A stretch of 11,433 nt of DNA from Cyanobacteria bacterium UBA11370 (GCA_003486645.1 DNGI01000410.1:7167-18599), one strand, 5' to 3'; positions 1 to 7,200 are shown, counted from the first letter of the stretch. Numbers and translations: made by a program. The notes: generated by a model not told the origin, from the sequence alone.

Positions 1-1
1 A

Positions 2-106
2 GAGCAGCGCGTGCAATTGTTAAAGGGAAATGCTCAATTGCCAATTTTGGAAGGAATTAACTTAGAGCTAATGGTTGAACAAGTTTTTAGTTGGTTAACA
101 CTTTAA
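2..106 (+). CDS. C-terminal end of an unidentified protein (partial)
   Basis: A reading frame is open from the window edge and ends at TAA 104-106, giving 34 residues that finish in a hydrophobic/acidic pattern (LPILEGINLELMVEQVFSWL). The other forward frame tested is closed by a stop at 58-60, and the composition looks like protein. The ending loosely recalls the tails of Uma2-type (PD-(D/E)XK nuclease-like) proteins that are abundant in cyanobacteria, but too little is visible to assign a family. The gene body lies outside the window. The tRNA gene on the opposite strand begins 30 nt further on, so the two transcripts converge. Confidence 0.5.
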   Translation, partial: EQRVQLLKGNAQLPILEGINLELMVEQVFSWLTL

Positions 107-136
107 AACCTGAGTAATAGCTCTGTGATCCAAAAA

Positions 137-208
<72 letters not shown>

Positions 209-244
209 GGTATCATACTTAGGTTAACACAAAAAACACAAAAA

Positions 245-817
245 ATGCCATCCGGTCAAACACATGATCGTATTACTCTGTGGAGTTTGCCAGTCGTAAC
301 GGGTTTGACCCTAGCGCTGACCCGGAGTAGTGACCTAACCTTGATTGTATCCGGAGGGTTTCTCTTCAGTGGGCTAATGTTGAGTCCGGATTTGGATTTG
401 TACTCACGGGCGTTCAAGCGTTGGGGTTGGTTGCGGTGGATTTGGATTCCTTATCAAAAAGCCATACGTCACCGATCTATTTTTTCTCATGGCTTGATTA
501 TCGGCACAACCTTACGAGTGCTGTATCTCACCTGTTGGGTGATGGTGTTGGCGGGAGTGGGAGTGGGAGTGATTCTGTTATTTCAGGATGTGGCGTGGAG
601 TTGGCAGGAATTTGGTCAAAGAATCGTGCGATCGCTTTTTCATTATCGAGCAGAAGGGATAGCCCTGTTTGCCGGGTTAGAACTAGGTGCAATTAGCCAT
701 GTTTTGAGTGACTGGATAGGTTCTACCTATAAGCGCTTTCAAAAAAAGAAAAATAAGCCACAGCGCAAATCAACTAATCGTAAGCGTACATCCTCCCAGC
801 GTCGCTCAAAGCGGTGA
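245..817 (+). CDS. DUF2227-like putative metal-binding membrane protein
   Basis: The 190-residue protein begins MPSGQTHDRIT, the hallmark start of a cyanobacterial family annotated as putative metal-binding protein (DUF2227). Candidate metal ligands are H7 and D8, D49 and D51 in SPDLDL, H76 and H82 in RHRSIFSH, and H152 and D156 in SHVLSDW. This spacing of His and Asp resembles YdjM-type membrane metal-dependent hydrolases. Hydrophobic stretches at about 12-48, 84-113 and 137-155 suggest several membrane segments. The last 28 residues are very rich in Lys, Arg and Ser and probably stay in the cytoplasm. The start is supported by the family-typical N-terminus, although no clear Shine-Dalgarno is visible. 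The stop codon is followed within 3 nt by a G-rich heptamer repeat. The enzymatic role, if any, is unknown. Confidence 0.85.
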   Translation: MPSGQTHDRITLWSLPVVTGLTLALTRSSDLTLIVSGGFLFSGLMLSPDLDLYSRAFKRWGWLRWIWIPYQKAIRHRSIFSHGLIIGTTLRVLYLTCWVMVLAGVGVGVILLFQDVAWSWQEFGQRIVRSLFHYRAEGIALFAGLELGAISHVLSDWIGSTYKRFQKKKNKPQRKSTNRKRTSSQRRSKR

Positions 818-819
818 AT

Positions 820-845
820 GGGGAGTGGGGAGTGGGGAGTGGGGG
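820..845 (+). repeat. Short tandem repeat, GGGGAGT heptamer
   Basis: About three copies of a 7-bp unit (GGGGAGT) start 3 nt after the stop codon of the upstream gene. Related copies occur at about 2373-2390, 3926-3937 and, inverted, near 1353-1363, so this is a dispersed short-tandem-repeat family of the kind common in filamentous cyanobacteria. Confidence 0.8.
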
Positions 846-873
846 AAAAATGGAATTTAGTACTGTTCAGTTA

Positions 874-895
874 AGGGGAAAGGGGAAAGGGAAAA
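874..895 (+). repeat. Short tandem repeat, GGGGAAA heptamer
   Basis: About three units of a second 7-bp G/A repeat, the last one base short, lie 28 nt beyond the GGGGAGT array. They fall between the converging ends of the DUF2227-like gene and the minus-strand gene at 917-1288. No gene or hairpin is visible in this gap. Confidence 0.65.
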
Positions 896-916
896 GATTA
901 ATAAGCGGACATACGC

Positions 917-1288
917 TCATGGTTCATTTTGAAGTACTGTTTTAGCTTGCAGAATCTGTTCTAGCCACCATTGGTTCTGATCTAAGGTAAAAATCATTTT
1001 CTTAAAGGATTCATCGCACAGTTCTAGTACCAAGTAATCCCGATCTTTGGTAACGTACCAGAATTCTTTGCCTCTAGGAGTGTAGTAGGTTCCTGCTTTA
1101 ATCACTCCTGGTAAAAAAGTACCAGGGGCGCGAATTTCTGTCCAGCTACTTGGTGGTTCGTTTGTTGTTGCGTTTTCAATATGAGTCAGGGGAATCTCAA
1201 ACGTTTTATCCCAAGTGAATGCCCACAATTGCTCGTACCAATCCAAGTCAATTCGTAATTTGTTATCGATAATACTGAAATTCATCAT
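917..1288 (-). CDS. Uncharacterised small protein (PH-like fold possible)
   Basis: A 123-residue soluble protein with no signal peptide or membrane segment. The sequence alternates short beta-like stretches and is rich in Trp and Tyr. Its most distinctive part is a central block, APGTFLPGVIKAGTYYT followed by GKEFWYV and then YLVLEL, which I recall from small bacterial proteins of unknown function with a pleckstrin-homology-like look. The fold assignment is inference. The start is well supported: on the minus strand AAGGA lies 5 nt before the first ATG and 8 nt before a second in-frame ATG (1285), so either could be used. The gene is divergent from mazG and shares a 227-bp upstream region with it. 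That region contains an inverted repeat (1314-1338) that could serve either gene. Confidence 0.7.
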   Translation of the reverse strand: MMNFSIIDNKLRIDLDWYEQLWAFTWDKTFEIPLTHIENATTNEPPSSWTEIRAPGTFLPGVIKAGTYYTPRGKEFWYVTKDRDYLVLELCDESFKKMIFTLDQNQWWLEQILQAKTVLQNEP

Positions 1289-1313
1289 TCTTTTCCTTGC
1301 CGTTTCTAGTATA

Positions 1314-1338
1314 TTAACCTCTAATACCTATAGGTTAA
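1314..1338. promoter_or_regulatory. Inverted repeat in divergent upstream region
   Basis: TTAACCT (1314-1320) is repeated inverted as AGGTTAA (1332-1338) with an 11-bp spacer. Overlapping it is a perfect 10-bp palindrome, ACCTATAGGT (1326-1335). It starts 26 bp upstream of the minus-strand gene start, so it could be an operator or part of that gene's promoter. It could also be chance in AT-rich DNA. Confidence 0.3.
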
Positions 1339-1385
1339 CAATCGTTCTTTCGCCACTCCCCATTATTGGCAGAGGACTAATACCA

Positions 1386-1413
1386 TTTTGGATTTTGGAT
1401 TTTGGATTTTGGA
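1386..1413 (+). repeat. Short tandem repeat, four exact TTTTGGA heptamers
   Basis: Four perfect copies of a 7-bp unit in the mazG upstream region. The same unit, also in four perfect copies and the same orientation, occurs at 3658-3685. A decayed reverse-complement version lies inside the downstream kinase gene at 9445-9470. Confidence 0.9.
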
Positions 1414-1515
1414 AGACTTACTCTGTCAGAGTTTCAGCAACTCATGGGCGACGTTTCTTTTTTAAATTAGTATAAAATATCGTTAAGAATAATAGTGATT
1501 ATTAAAGTTCCATTT

Positions 1516-2364
1516 ATGTCTAATTCCCAAGAAGCCACCCCAATAATACCTCAAACGCCTGTATTAGAAGCCTTGCAACAGTTGATTGAGGTTGTTGCCC
1601 AGTTGCGATCGCCCGATGGGGGTTGTCCTTGGGATTTAGCCCAAACGCCCCAGACGCTAATTCCTTATGTGATAGAAGAAGCCTATGAAGTCGTGGATGC
1701 GATTCGTAAGGGTGATCCAGAGGCGATCGCGGAAGAATTAGGAGATTTATTATTACAGGTAGTTCTTCAAGCTCAAATTGCGGCTGAATTCAATCAATTT
1801 ACCCTCAAAGAAGTAACGGAAGGAATTACTCAAAAACTCATCCGTCGTCATCCTCATGTGTTTGCAGATGTGGAGGTACAAGATGTAGAAGAAGTACGTG
1901 AGAATTGGGAGAAAATTAAAGCCGCAGAGAAAGGAGAAACCCCGGCTGAAACTCAGTTATTGAGTCGTAAACTCCGGGATTATGCACGTACCCTCCCCCC
2001 TCTAATGGCAGGAATGAAGATATCTCAAAAAGCGGCGGCGGCAGGTTTTGAATGGGATAGTGTTAATGGAGTTTGGGCAAAATTTCATGAAGAATTAGCT
2101 GAATTTCAACAAGCAATTGAGGAGGAAGATAAAGCTCAACAACAAGCGGAACTGGGAGATTTACTCTTTACTTTAATTAATTTAGCGCGTTGGTATGATC
2201 TTGATCCCGCCGAAGCCTTACAGGGAACAAATGATCGTGTGATTGGACGTTTAGCGAAAATGGAAGCGATTAGCGATCGCTCTTTGTCTGATTACACTCT
2301 AGAAGAATTAGATCAACTTTGGGAACAGGCGAAAGCTGCCCTGAAAAATTCTGATCAATCCTAA
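1516..2364 (+). CDS. mazG: Nucleoside triphosphate pyrophosphohydrolase MazG
   Basis: MazG hydrolyses (d)NTPs to the monophosphate and pyrophosphate, a house-cleaning role that removes aberrant nucleotides. In E. coli it also lowers ppGpp. The 282-residue protein shows the two tandem MazG modules of the full-length enzyme. In the first, CPWD lies at 37-40, the EEAYE metal-binding helix at 54-58 and EELGDLL at 73-79, followed by RRHPHVF at 110-116. In the second, HEELAE lies at 191-196 and AELGDLLF at 211-218. All acidic ligands expected for Mg binding are present. I chose the ATG at 1516; a GTG at 1495 would add seven residues (MIIKVPF) not typical of the family. Neither has a strong Shine-Dalgarno. 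An AT-rich TATAAAAT-like stretch at 1471-1478 may be a -10 element. No cotranscribed toxin-antitoxin genes are adjacent. Confidence 0.93.
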   Translation: MSNSQEATPIIPQTPVLEALQQLIEVVAQLRSPDGGCPWDLAQTPQTLIPYVIEEAYEVVDAIRKGDPEAIAEELGDLLLQVVLQAQIAAEFNQFTLKEVTEGITQKLIRRHPHVFADVEVQDVEEVRENWEKIKAAEKGETPAETQLLSRKLRDYARTLPPLMAGMKISQKAAAAGFEWDSVNGVWAKFHEELAEFQQAIEEEDKAQQQAELGDLLFTLINLARWYDLDPAEALQGTNDRVIGRLAKMEAISDRSLSDYTLEELDQLWEQAKAALKNSDQS

Positions 2365-2372
2365 TTTGAGAA

Positions 2373-2390
2373 TAGGGAGTGGGGAGTGAG
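2373..2390 (+). repeat. Short GGGGAGT-type repeat after mazG
   Basis: Roughly two units of the same G-rich heptamer family as 820-845, beginning about 9 nt after the mazG stop codon. This repeats the pattern of arrays lying directly behind stop codons in this window. Confidence 0.6.
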
Positions 2391-2455
2391 GGCAGGGGAA
2401 AACTTGTGGGAGATAATCTTAATTATTAAGCTATTCCAAATTGAAATTGTATAAC

Positions 2456-2483
2456 TTGCACGGGTAAGATGCTCATCCCACTA
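2456..2483 (+). repeat. Dispersed repeat, copy 1 (AAGATGC core)
   Basis: This stretch resembles 3848-3875. Both share the pattern TGCA/G..GG.AAGATGC..A.CCCAC. Such degenerate elements with a small palindromic core are scattered through many filamentous cyanobacterial genomes. This copy lies between mazG and the ArsR-family gene, is more diverged than copy 2, and its stem is mostly lost. Confidence 0.5.
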
Positions 2484-2598
2484 GAGGTTTAACAATACCA
2501 AATACGGCAAACTCGATGTAGAACAACGTATTAACGAAACGGGAATTGTTTTCATCGGCTACTATAAAGTTAGATAGGTATGTACGTCCAAAAATCAG

Positions 2599-3009
2599 AT
2601 GCCAGTTGAACTTCCCGCCCAGAAAACTACAACGACTTCTATTCAGGATAGTGAAACGCTGAATTGTCATCCCCCCCACCCGGTTGAAATCGAACGGATT
2701 GGATCATTTCAGAGTCAAATAATTAGCACTGAAAAAGCCCAGCGGATGGCAGAATTTTTCAGTCTATTGGGAGATACAAATCGGCTGAGAATTGTCTCGC
2801 TTTTGGCGATCGCAGAACTTTGTGTTTGTGACATTGCTGCGAGTCTTGATATGAGTGAGTCTGCTGTTTCTCATCAATTACGAACATTAAAAGCCATGCG
2901 TTTGGTACGATATCACAAGCAGGGTCGCAAGGTTTACTATCGTCTCCAAGATCATCATGTTCTCGATCTGTATCGATCCGTTGCAGAACATTTGGATGAA
3001 ACAGAATAA
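2599..3009 (+). CDS. ArsR/SmtB-family metal-sensing repressor (ZiaR/SmtB-like)
   Basis: A 136-residue winged-helix transcription factor that, by family, dimerises, represses metal-efflux or metallothionein genes and releases DNA when it binds zinc or related metals. The DNA-binding helix-turn-helix spans about 73-97 (DIAASLDMSESAVSHQLRTL). The alpha5 zinc site of SmtB is fully conserved in spacing: D118, H120, H131 and E134. An alpha3N site is also suggested by ELCVCD (C75, C77) together with an N-terminal Cys/His cluster (C23, H24, H27), as in ZiaR and cyanobacterial BxmR. The start gives a family-typical length and keeps the N-terminal cluster; no Shine-Dalgarno is visible. No clear 12-2-12 operator was found by eye upstream, and no P-type ATPase or metallothionein gene adjoins it, so the target is elsewhere or absent. 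Sensing of zinc versus cadmium, copper or silver cannot be decided from sequence. Confidence 0.88.
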   Translation: MPVELPAQKTTTTSIQDSETLNCHPPHPVEIERIGSFQSQIISTEKAQRMAEFFSLLGDTNRLRIVSLLAIAELCVCDIAASLDMSESAVSHQLRTLKAMRLVRYHKQGRKVYYRLQDHHVLDLYRSVAEHLDETE

Positions 3010-3075
3010 GAGGCATAGGGAGAAGGGGAGAGTGATTGTTATTTTAGGCTTGGGTTAAGTATTAATTTTTTTAGG

Positions 3076-3081
3076 TATAAT
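3076..3081 (+). promoter_or_regulatory. Candidate -10 element TATAAT
   Basis: A perfect TATAAT preceded by GG lies 57 nt before the start of the hypothetical gene at 3138. No good -35 match is found at 16-18 bp; TTGGGT at 3050-3055 is the nearest, 20 bp away. It may drive the downstream gene independently of the ArsR-family gene. Confidence 0.35.
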
Positions 3082-3137
3082 CAACGGGAAGACCAAAAGC
3101 TGAATAAAAAAAGCTAAGTAGTAATGGGCAACTTAGT

Positions 3138-3656
3138 ATGGAACCCCAAATCATCTGGCAACAGAACAGCGATAATCCGGACAATGGTACTAATTTAGCC
3201 AAAATTGCTAAGTTTTGGTCAAACCTACAGGGGCGGAAAATTGCTTGGCGACAGCGACTGATTCCCAAAACAGAAAATATTAACGAAATTGACTGGGAAT
3301 CTCAGCGGTTTGATGAAGAATTTAAGTTACAAACTTCTGAGATTCGAGGAATTACTCTCTATTGGCGTAAAGCTGACTCGGATCGTGAAGTTAGCACGAC
3401 ACCGCATAAACTAGAATTGGATCTTCAGCAGTTGCAACTTTATATTTATCCCCAATCTCAAAAAGAATTAGTGATTCGTGTGGGGATTCCGGAGGTTGTT
3501 TATCAGAAAATTGAAATCACTAATCCTCTGTGGGAAATTACCCGAAGTGGTGAAAACTATAGTCTGATTCTCCGGGATAAGCAGCAACAAATTGAAGTTA
3601 AAGTTATACTTAGTCCCGATAATAGGGATAAACTGAAAGAGCAGCTACTGGGATAG
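3138..3656 (+). CDS. Hypothetical protein, 172 aa
   Basis: I do not recognise a family. The protein is soluble and mixed-charge, with no signal peptide, membrane segment or cysteine. The N-terminal third is Trp- and Gln-rich (IIWQQN, KFWSNLQGRKIAWRQRL). The rest alternates strand-like segments (ITLYWRK, LQLYIYP, ELVIRVGIPEVVYQKIEI, YSLILRD, IEVKVIL), suggesting a beta-rich domain. Codon use and absence of rare features match its neighbours, so it is probably a real cyanobacterial gene. It lies 128 nt downstream of the ArsR-family gene on the same strand. With a TATAAT upstream it may be transcribed separately, and nothing in the sequence ties it to metal handling. A TTTTGGA repeat array begins 2 nt after its stop codon. 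Confidence 0.7.
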   Translation: MEPQIIWQQNSDNPDNGTNLAKIAKFWSNLQGRKIAWRQRLIPKTENINEIDWESQRFDEEFKLQTSEIRGITLYWRKADSDREVSTTPHKLELDLQQLQLYIYPQSQKELVIRVGIPEVVYQKIEITNPLWEITRSGENYSLILRDKQQQIEVKVILSPDNRDKLKEQLLG

Positions 3657-3657
3657 A

Positions 3658-3685
3658 TTTTGGATTTTGGATTTTGGATTTTGGA
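3658..3685 (+). repeat. Short tandem repeat, four exact TTTTGGA heptamers (second array)
   Basis: Four perfect 7-bp units, identical in unit, copy number and orientation to the array at 1386-1413. It starts 2 nt after the stop codon of the 172-aa gene. Confidence 0.9.
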
Positions 3686-3847
3686 TCGCGGTATGCACCG
3701 CCACGTTCAAGGGTTTTGAAATTACTAATACTATTTCCCCATGTTTACCCTCCACCGACTACCGCTTCCCAGAATTCATACTTCAAAATTCTTAGATCCG
3801 TTGCGATCTACTGATTTTGAATAGCAGATTTATTTCCGCTTTTGATA

Positions 3848-3875
3848 GTGCAGGCAAGATGCCTACCCCACAAGA
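3848..3875 (+). repeat. Dispersed repeat, copy 2 (AAGATGC core)
   Basis: This is the partner of 2456-2483. It contains a short stem, AGGC/GCCT around AAGAT, followed by CCCCACAAG. The stem is better preserved here than in copy 1. Confidence 0.55.
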
Positions 3876-3880
3876 AAATT

Positions 3881-3977
3881 TTATAGCATTTCTCATAGTC
3901 ATGAGGTAAAAATTTCTAGGTTTTAGGGAGTGGGGAATAAAATTAAGTTTACCTCACCCATCTGATAAATGCTATGT
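3881..3977. repeat. Long imperfect inverted repeat, possible miniature element
   Basis: The 30-bp left arm (3881-3910) and the reverse complement of the right arm (3948-3977) match at 22 of 30 positions by hand count. Perfect blocks include ATAGCATTT at the outer end and TGAGGTAAA at the inner end. The 37-bp centre contains a GGGGAGT relic. The left arm also holds its own hairpin, CTCAT/ATGAG with a 4-nt loop (3892-3905). Size and structure fit a non-coding MITE-like or hairpin element; no target-site duplication was identified. Confidence 0.5.
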
Positions 3978-4034
3978 AGTGTGCCATGAGAATCCTGGTC
4001 ATCCTACAAACATACCCATAACAAATAACTAATG

Positions 4035-4150
4035 ACCAACAACCAACAACCAACAACTAACAACCAACAACCAACAATCAACAACTAACAACCAACAACT
4101 AACAACCAACAACCAACAACCAACAACCAACAACCAACAACCAACAACCA
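4035..4150 (+). repeat. ACCAACA heptamer tandem array (16 units plus partial)
   Basis: Sixteen consecutive 7-bp units plus four bases of another, all ACCAACA except units 4, 8 and 10 (ACTAACA) and unit 7 (ATCAACA). The last six full units are identical, and the variants cluster in the first ten. This suggests recent expansion at the 3' end. The plus strand is free of G and cannot fold on itself. The array ends 57 nt before the ATG of the large kinase gene and probably lies in its promoter or leader. Confidence 0.95.
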
Positions 4151-4207
4151 AATATAAAGATAGTATTCTAAAAAGAAGATCGATTGTTACACCATCTGCT
4201 GGTTGCC

Positions 4208-7200
4208 ATGAGTGTGTCTACCAACCCAACCGAATCCAAAGGAACGATTTTAGTCGTTGATGATACCCCTGCTAATTTGGATGCTTTAACCCAAATGTTG
4301 TCTGTTGCAGGTTATACAGTACGGGTTGCCTTAAGCGGTAAACTGGCTCTTAAGTCTATCCAATTAAATTCCCCTGATTTAATTTTGCTGAATATCATGA
4401 TGCCGAAAATGGACGGCTATCAAGTTTGTCAACTGTTAAAAAACAATACACAAACGAAAGATATTCCCGTGATTTTTATCAGTGTAGCTGATGAAGTATT
4501 GAATAAAGTAAAAGCGTTTCAAGTTGGTGGTGTAGATTATATGACTCAACCCTTCTCAGTGGAAGAAGCACTCACCCGCATCGAGAATCAGTTTAAAATT
4601 AGTCGGCTTTCTAAACTACTAACTGAGCAAAATGAACGCTTACAACAGGAAATTTTATTACGCCAACAAGCAGAACAGGCATTACGAGAAAGTGAAGAAC
4701 GCTGGCAATTAGCACTGAAAGGAATTAATGGCAGTATTTGGGACAGAAATCTTAAAACAGGTGAGATTTTCCACTCAACTCGATGGTCACAAATGTTAGG
4801 GTATGAAGACAACGAAATTGAGAACAATCCTGATGAATGGAATAGGCGTTTGCATCCCGATGATTTTGAGCGAGTGATGGCGACTCGCCAAGCGTATTTA
4901 GATCAGAAAATCCCAAATTATATTGTTGAGTATCGCATCCGGGCAAAAGACGGCAGTTACAAATGGATGCTATCACGGGGGCAAGCCTTGTGGGATGAAT
5001 TGGGCAATCCGATCCGAATTGTAGGGTCTCATGAAGATATTAATGATCGCAAATCGGCTGAGTTAGAAATTAGCAGGGCTAAAGCTGCATTAGAACAGCA
5101 ACTTCAACGAATTTTATTGCAAGAACGAATTACTCAAGAGATTCATTCTAGCTTAAAGCCCGAACAATTTTTCCAAACCGCAGCAATTCAAATTGGTGAA
5201 GTTTTTAATGTTGATCGATGCTTAGTTCACCTCTATCTTGAATTTCCTACTCCTCGTATTCCTATCGTAGCCGAATACAGAAGACCGGGAATTGAACCGA
5301 CTTGGAGTTTAGAAATTCCCGTGATTGGGAATCCTCATATTCAACAATTATTATCCCAAGATTCAGCAATTGCTTCTGCAAATATTGAACAGGAACCGTT
5401 GTTAGAAGCGGCTTTACTCCTGTGCCGCCAAGTCGGATTAAAGTCAATGCTTGCCGTTCGTACATCCTATCAAGGAAAAGCGAATGGGCTGATGTGTGTT
5501 CATGAATACGGTGAACAACGGAATTGGACCGATTGGGAAATTGAACTATTAGAAGCTGTAGCCGTACAATTAGGAATTGCCATTGCTCAAGCCAATTTAT
5601 TAACCCAAGAACGACAGCGACGAATTGAACTCGATCAGCAAAACCAGCAACTCCAAAAAGAAATCCGAGTGCGCCGACAAGCCCAAGAGAAACTACGCTT
5701 AAGTCAAAAGCGTTATCGCCAACTCTTTGAGGGAAGTGTTGATGGAATTGCGATCGCCAATCTTGAAGGGCGATTTATTGATTGCAACGCCAGTTATCAA
5801 AAGATGTTGGGCTATTCCTTAACTGAATTACAGCAAAAGAAATACCGAGAAGTTACCCCATCAAAGTGGCACGAAATCGAAGAAAAAATCTGCAAAAACC
5901 AAGTGATGATTCGGGGATATTCGGATACTTATGAAAAGGAATATATCCGGAAAGATGGGACAGTGTTCCCCGTCGAGTTTACCGTCTATTGCCTAAAAAA
6001 TGACGAAGGACAACCGGAAATCCTCTGGGCAATTACACGGGATATTAGCGATCGCAAACAAGCCCAAGAGAGGCTCAGATTGCAAGCTGAACGGGAGCAG
6101 TTAATGGGAGCAATTACTCAGCGCATCCGTCAGTCATTGAATCTGGATGAAATTCTCAAAACCACGGTTGAAGAAGTGCGGCAACTATTACAAAATGACC
6201 GAGTTGTCCTGTTTAAACTTTGCGATGATGGTGTTGGGCGAGTGGTTGTTGAATCCGTTGCTCCGGGGTTGCCGATCACCGTAGGAGAGGAATTTCCGGA
6301 TGAAGTTTTTCCCGAAGAAATTTATCAATACTACTGTCATGGGAAACCTCGTGTTGTTACAGATATTATCCACGATCAATTTGCACCTTGTATTACTGAA
6401 TATCTGGAAAAATTAGGGGTTAAATCTAAATTAGTGATTCCTATTCTTTGCAGTAATCAACTTGGAGAAAAAGGAAATGGCTGTAAACTAAACCCGCCAA
6501 CATCTCTCTGGGGAGTGATGACAGCTCATGATTGTAGTGGACAAAGACAATGGCTGGAATGGGAAATAGAATTGCTTTCCTCGTTAGCAACTCAAATTGG
6601 TCTTGCCATTCAGCAATCTGAACTTTATCTTAAGTTAGAAGCAGAACTCACTGAACGCAGGCGAGCAGAAGCGGCACTTCAACAAGCCAAAGAAGCCGCA
6701 GAAATTGCTAACCGTGCTAAAAGTGAATTCCTAGCAAAAATGAGTCACGAATTGAGAACCCCACTCAATGCAATTTTAGGGTTTAGCCAACTGATTAACC
6801 GTCATGCTTCCCTAGGTTCTGAACACCAAGAACACCTAGCAATTATCATCCGATCTGGTGAACATTTATTGGAATTAATTAATGATATTTTGGAAATGTC
6901 CAAAATTGAGGCAGGCAGAATTACCTTGAATGAAACGAGTTTTGATCTCTATCGTCTGCTGGATAATCTGCAAGAAATGTTACACTTTAAAGCTCAATCT
7001 AAGGGCTTAAAACTGATTTTTGAACGAACGAATGAAGTTCCCCAGTATGTGATCGCCGATGAAGGAAAATTGCGTCAAGTTCTGATTAATTTATTAGGAA
7101 ATGCAATTAAATTTACTCAATCAGGTCAGGTAACACTTCGCCTGTCAAGAGTTCATGGAAAAAAACAACAAAAAAAAGACGACGCACAACAGATAATTCA

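Larger units (their letters stand above)
3657..4207. other. Gene-free repeat-rich region upstream of the large kinase
   Basis: About 550 bp without a credible gene. In order it holds a TTTTGGA array (3658-3685), unassigned AT-rich sequence (3686-3847), a dispersed palindromic repeat (3848-3875), an imperfect long inverted repeat resembling a miniature element (3881-3977, with a GGGGAGT relic inside), unassigned sequence (3978-4034), a 16-copy ACCAACA array (4035-4150), and a 57-nt leader before the kinase ATG. This is the densest repeat cluster in the window and looks like a landing zone for short repeats. Confidence 0.75.

Noticed and set aside
212..217. TATGAT on the minus strand as the -10 of the tRNA promoter
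   Set aside because: It ends only 3 nt before the mature tRNA 5' end, so transcription would start inside the tRNA.
421..696. A 91-codon plus-strand frame overlapping the DUF2227-like gene
   Set aside because: It lies wholly inside the larger gene in another frame and has a low-complexity Ser/Gly/Asp sequence; the longer frame matches a recognised family.
2473..2679. A minus-strand frame of 68 codons across the ArsR gene start
   Set aside because: It overlaps the start of a well-supported gene antisense, matches no recognisable family and has no Shine-Dalgarno I could see.
4035..4150. Possible CRISPR array
   Set aside because: The unit is only 7 bp with no spacers and no cas genes; it is a simple tandem repeat.
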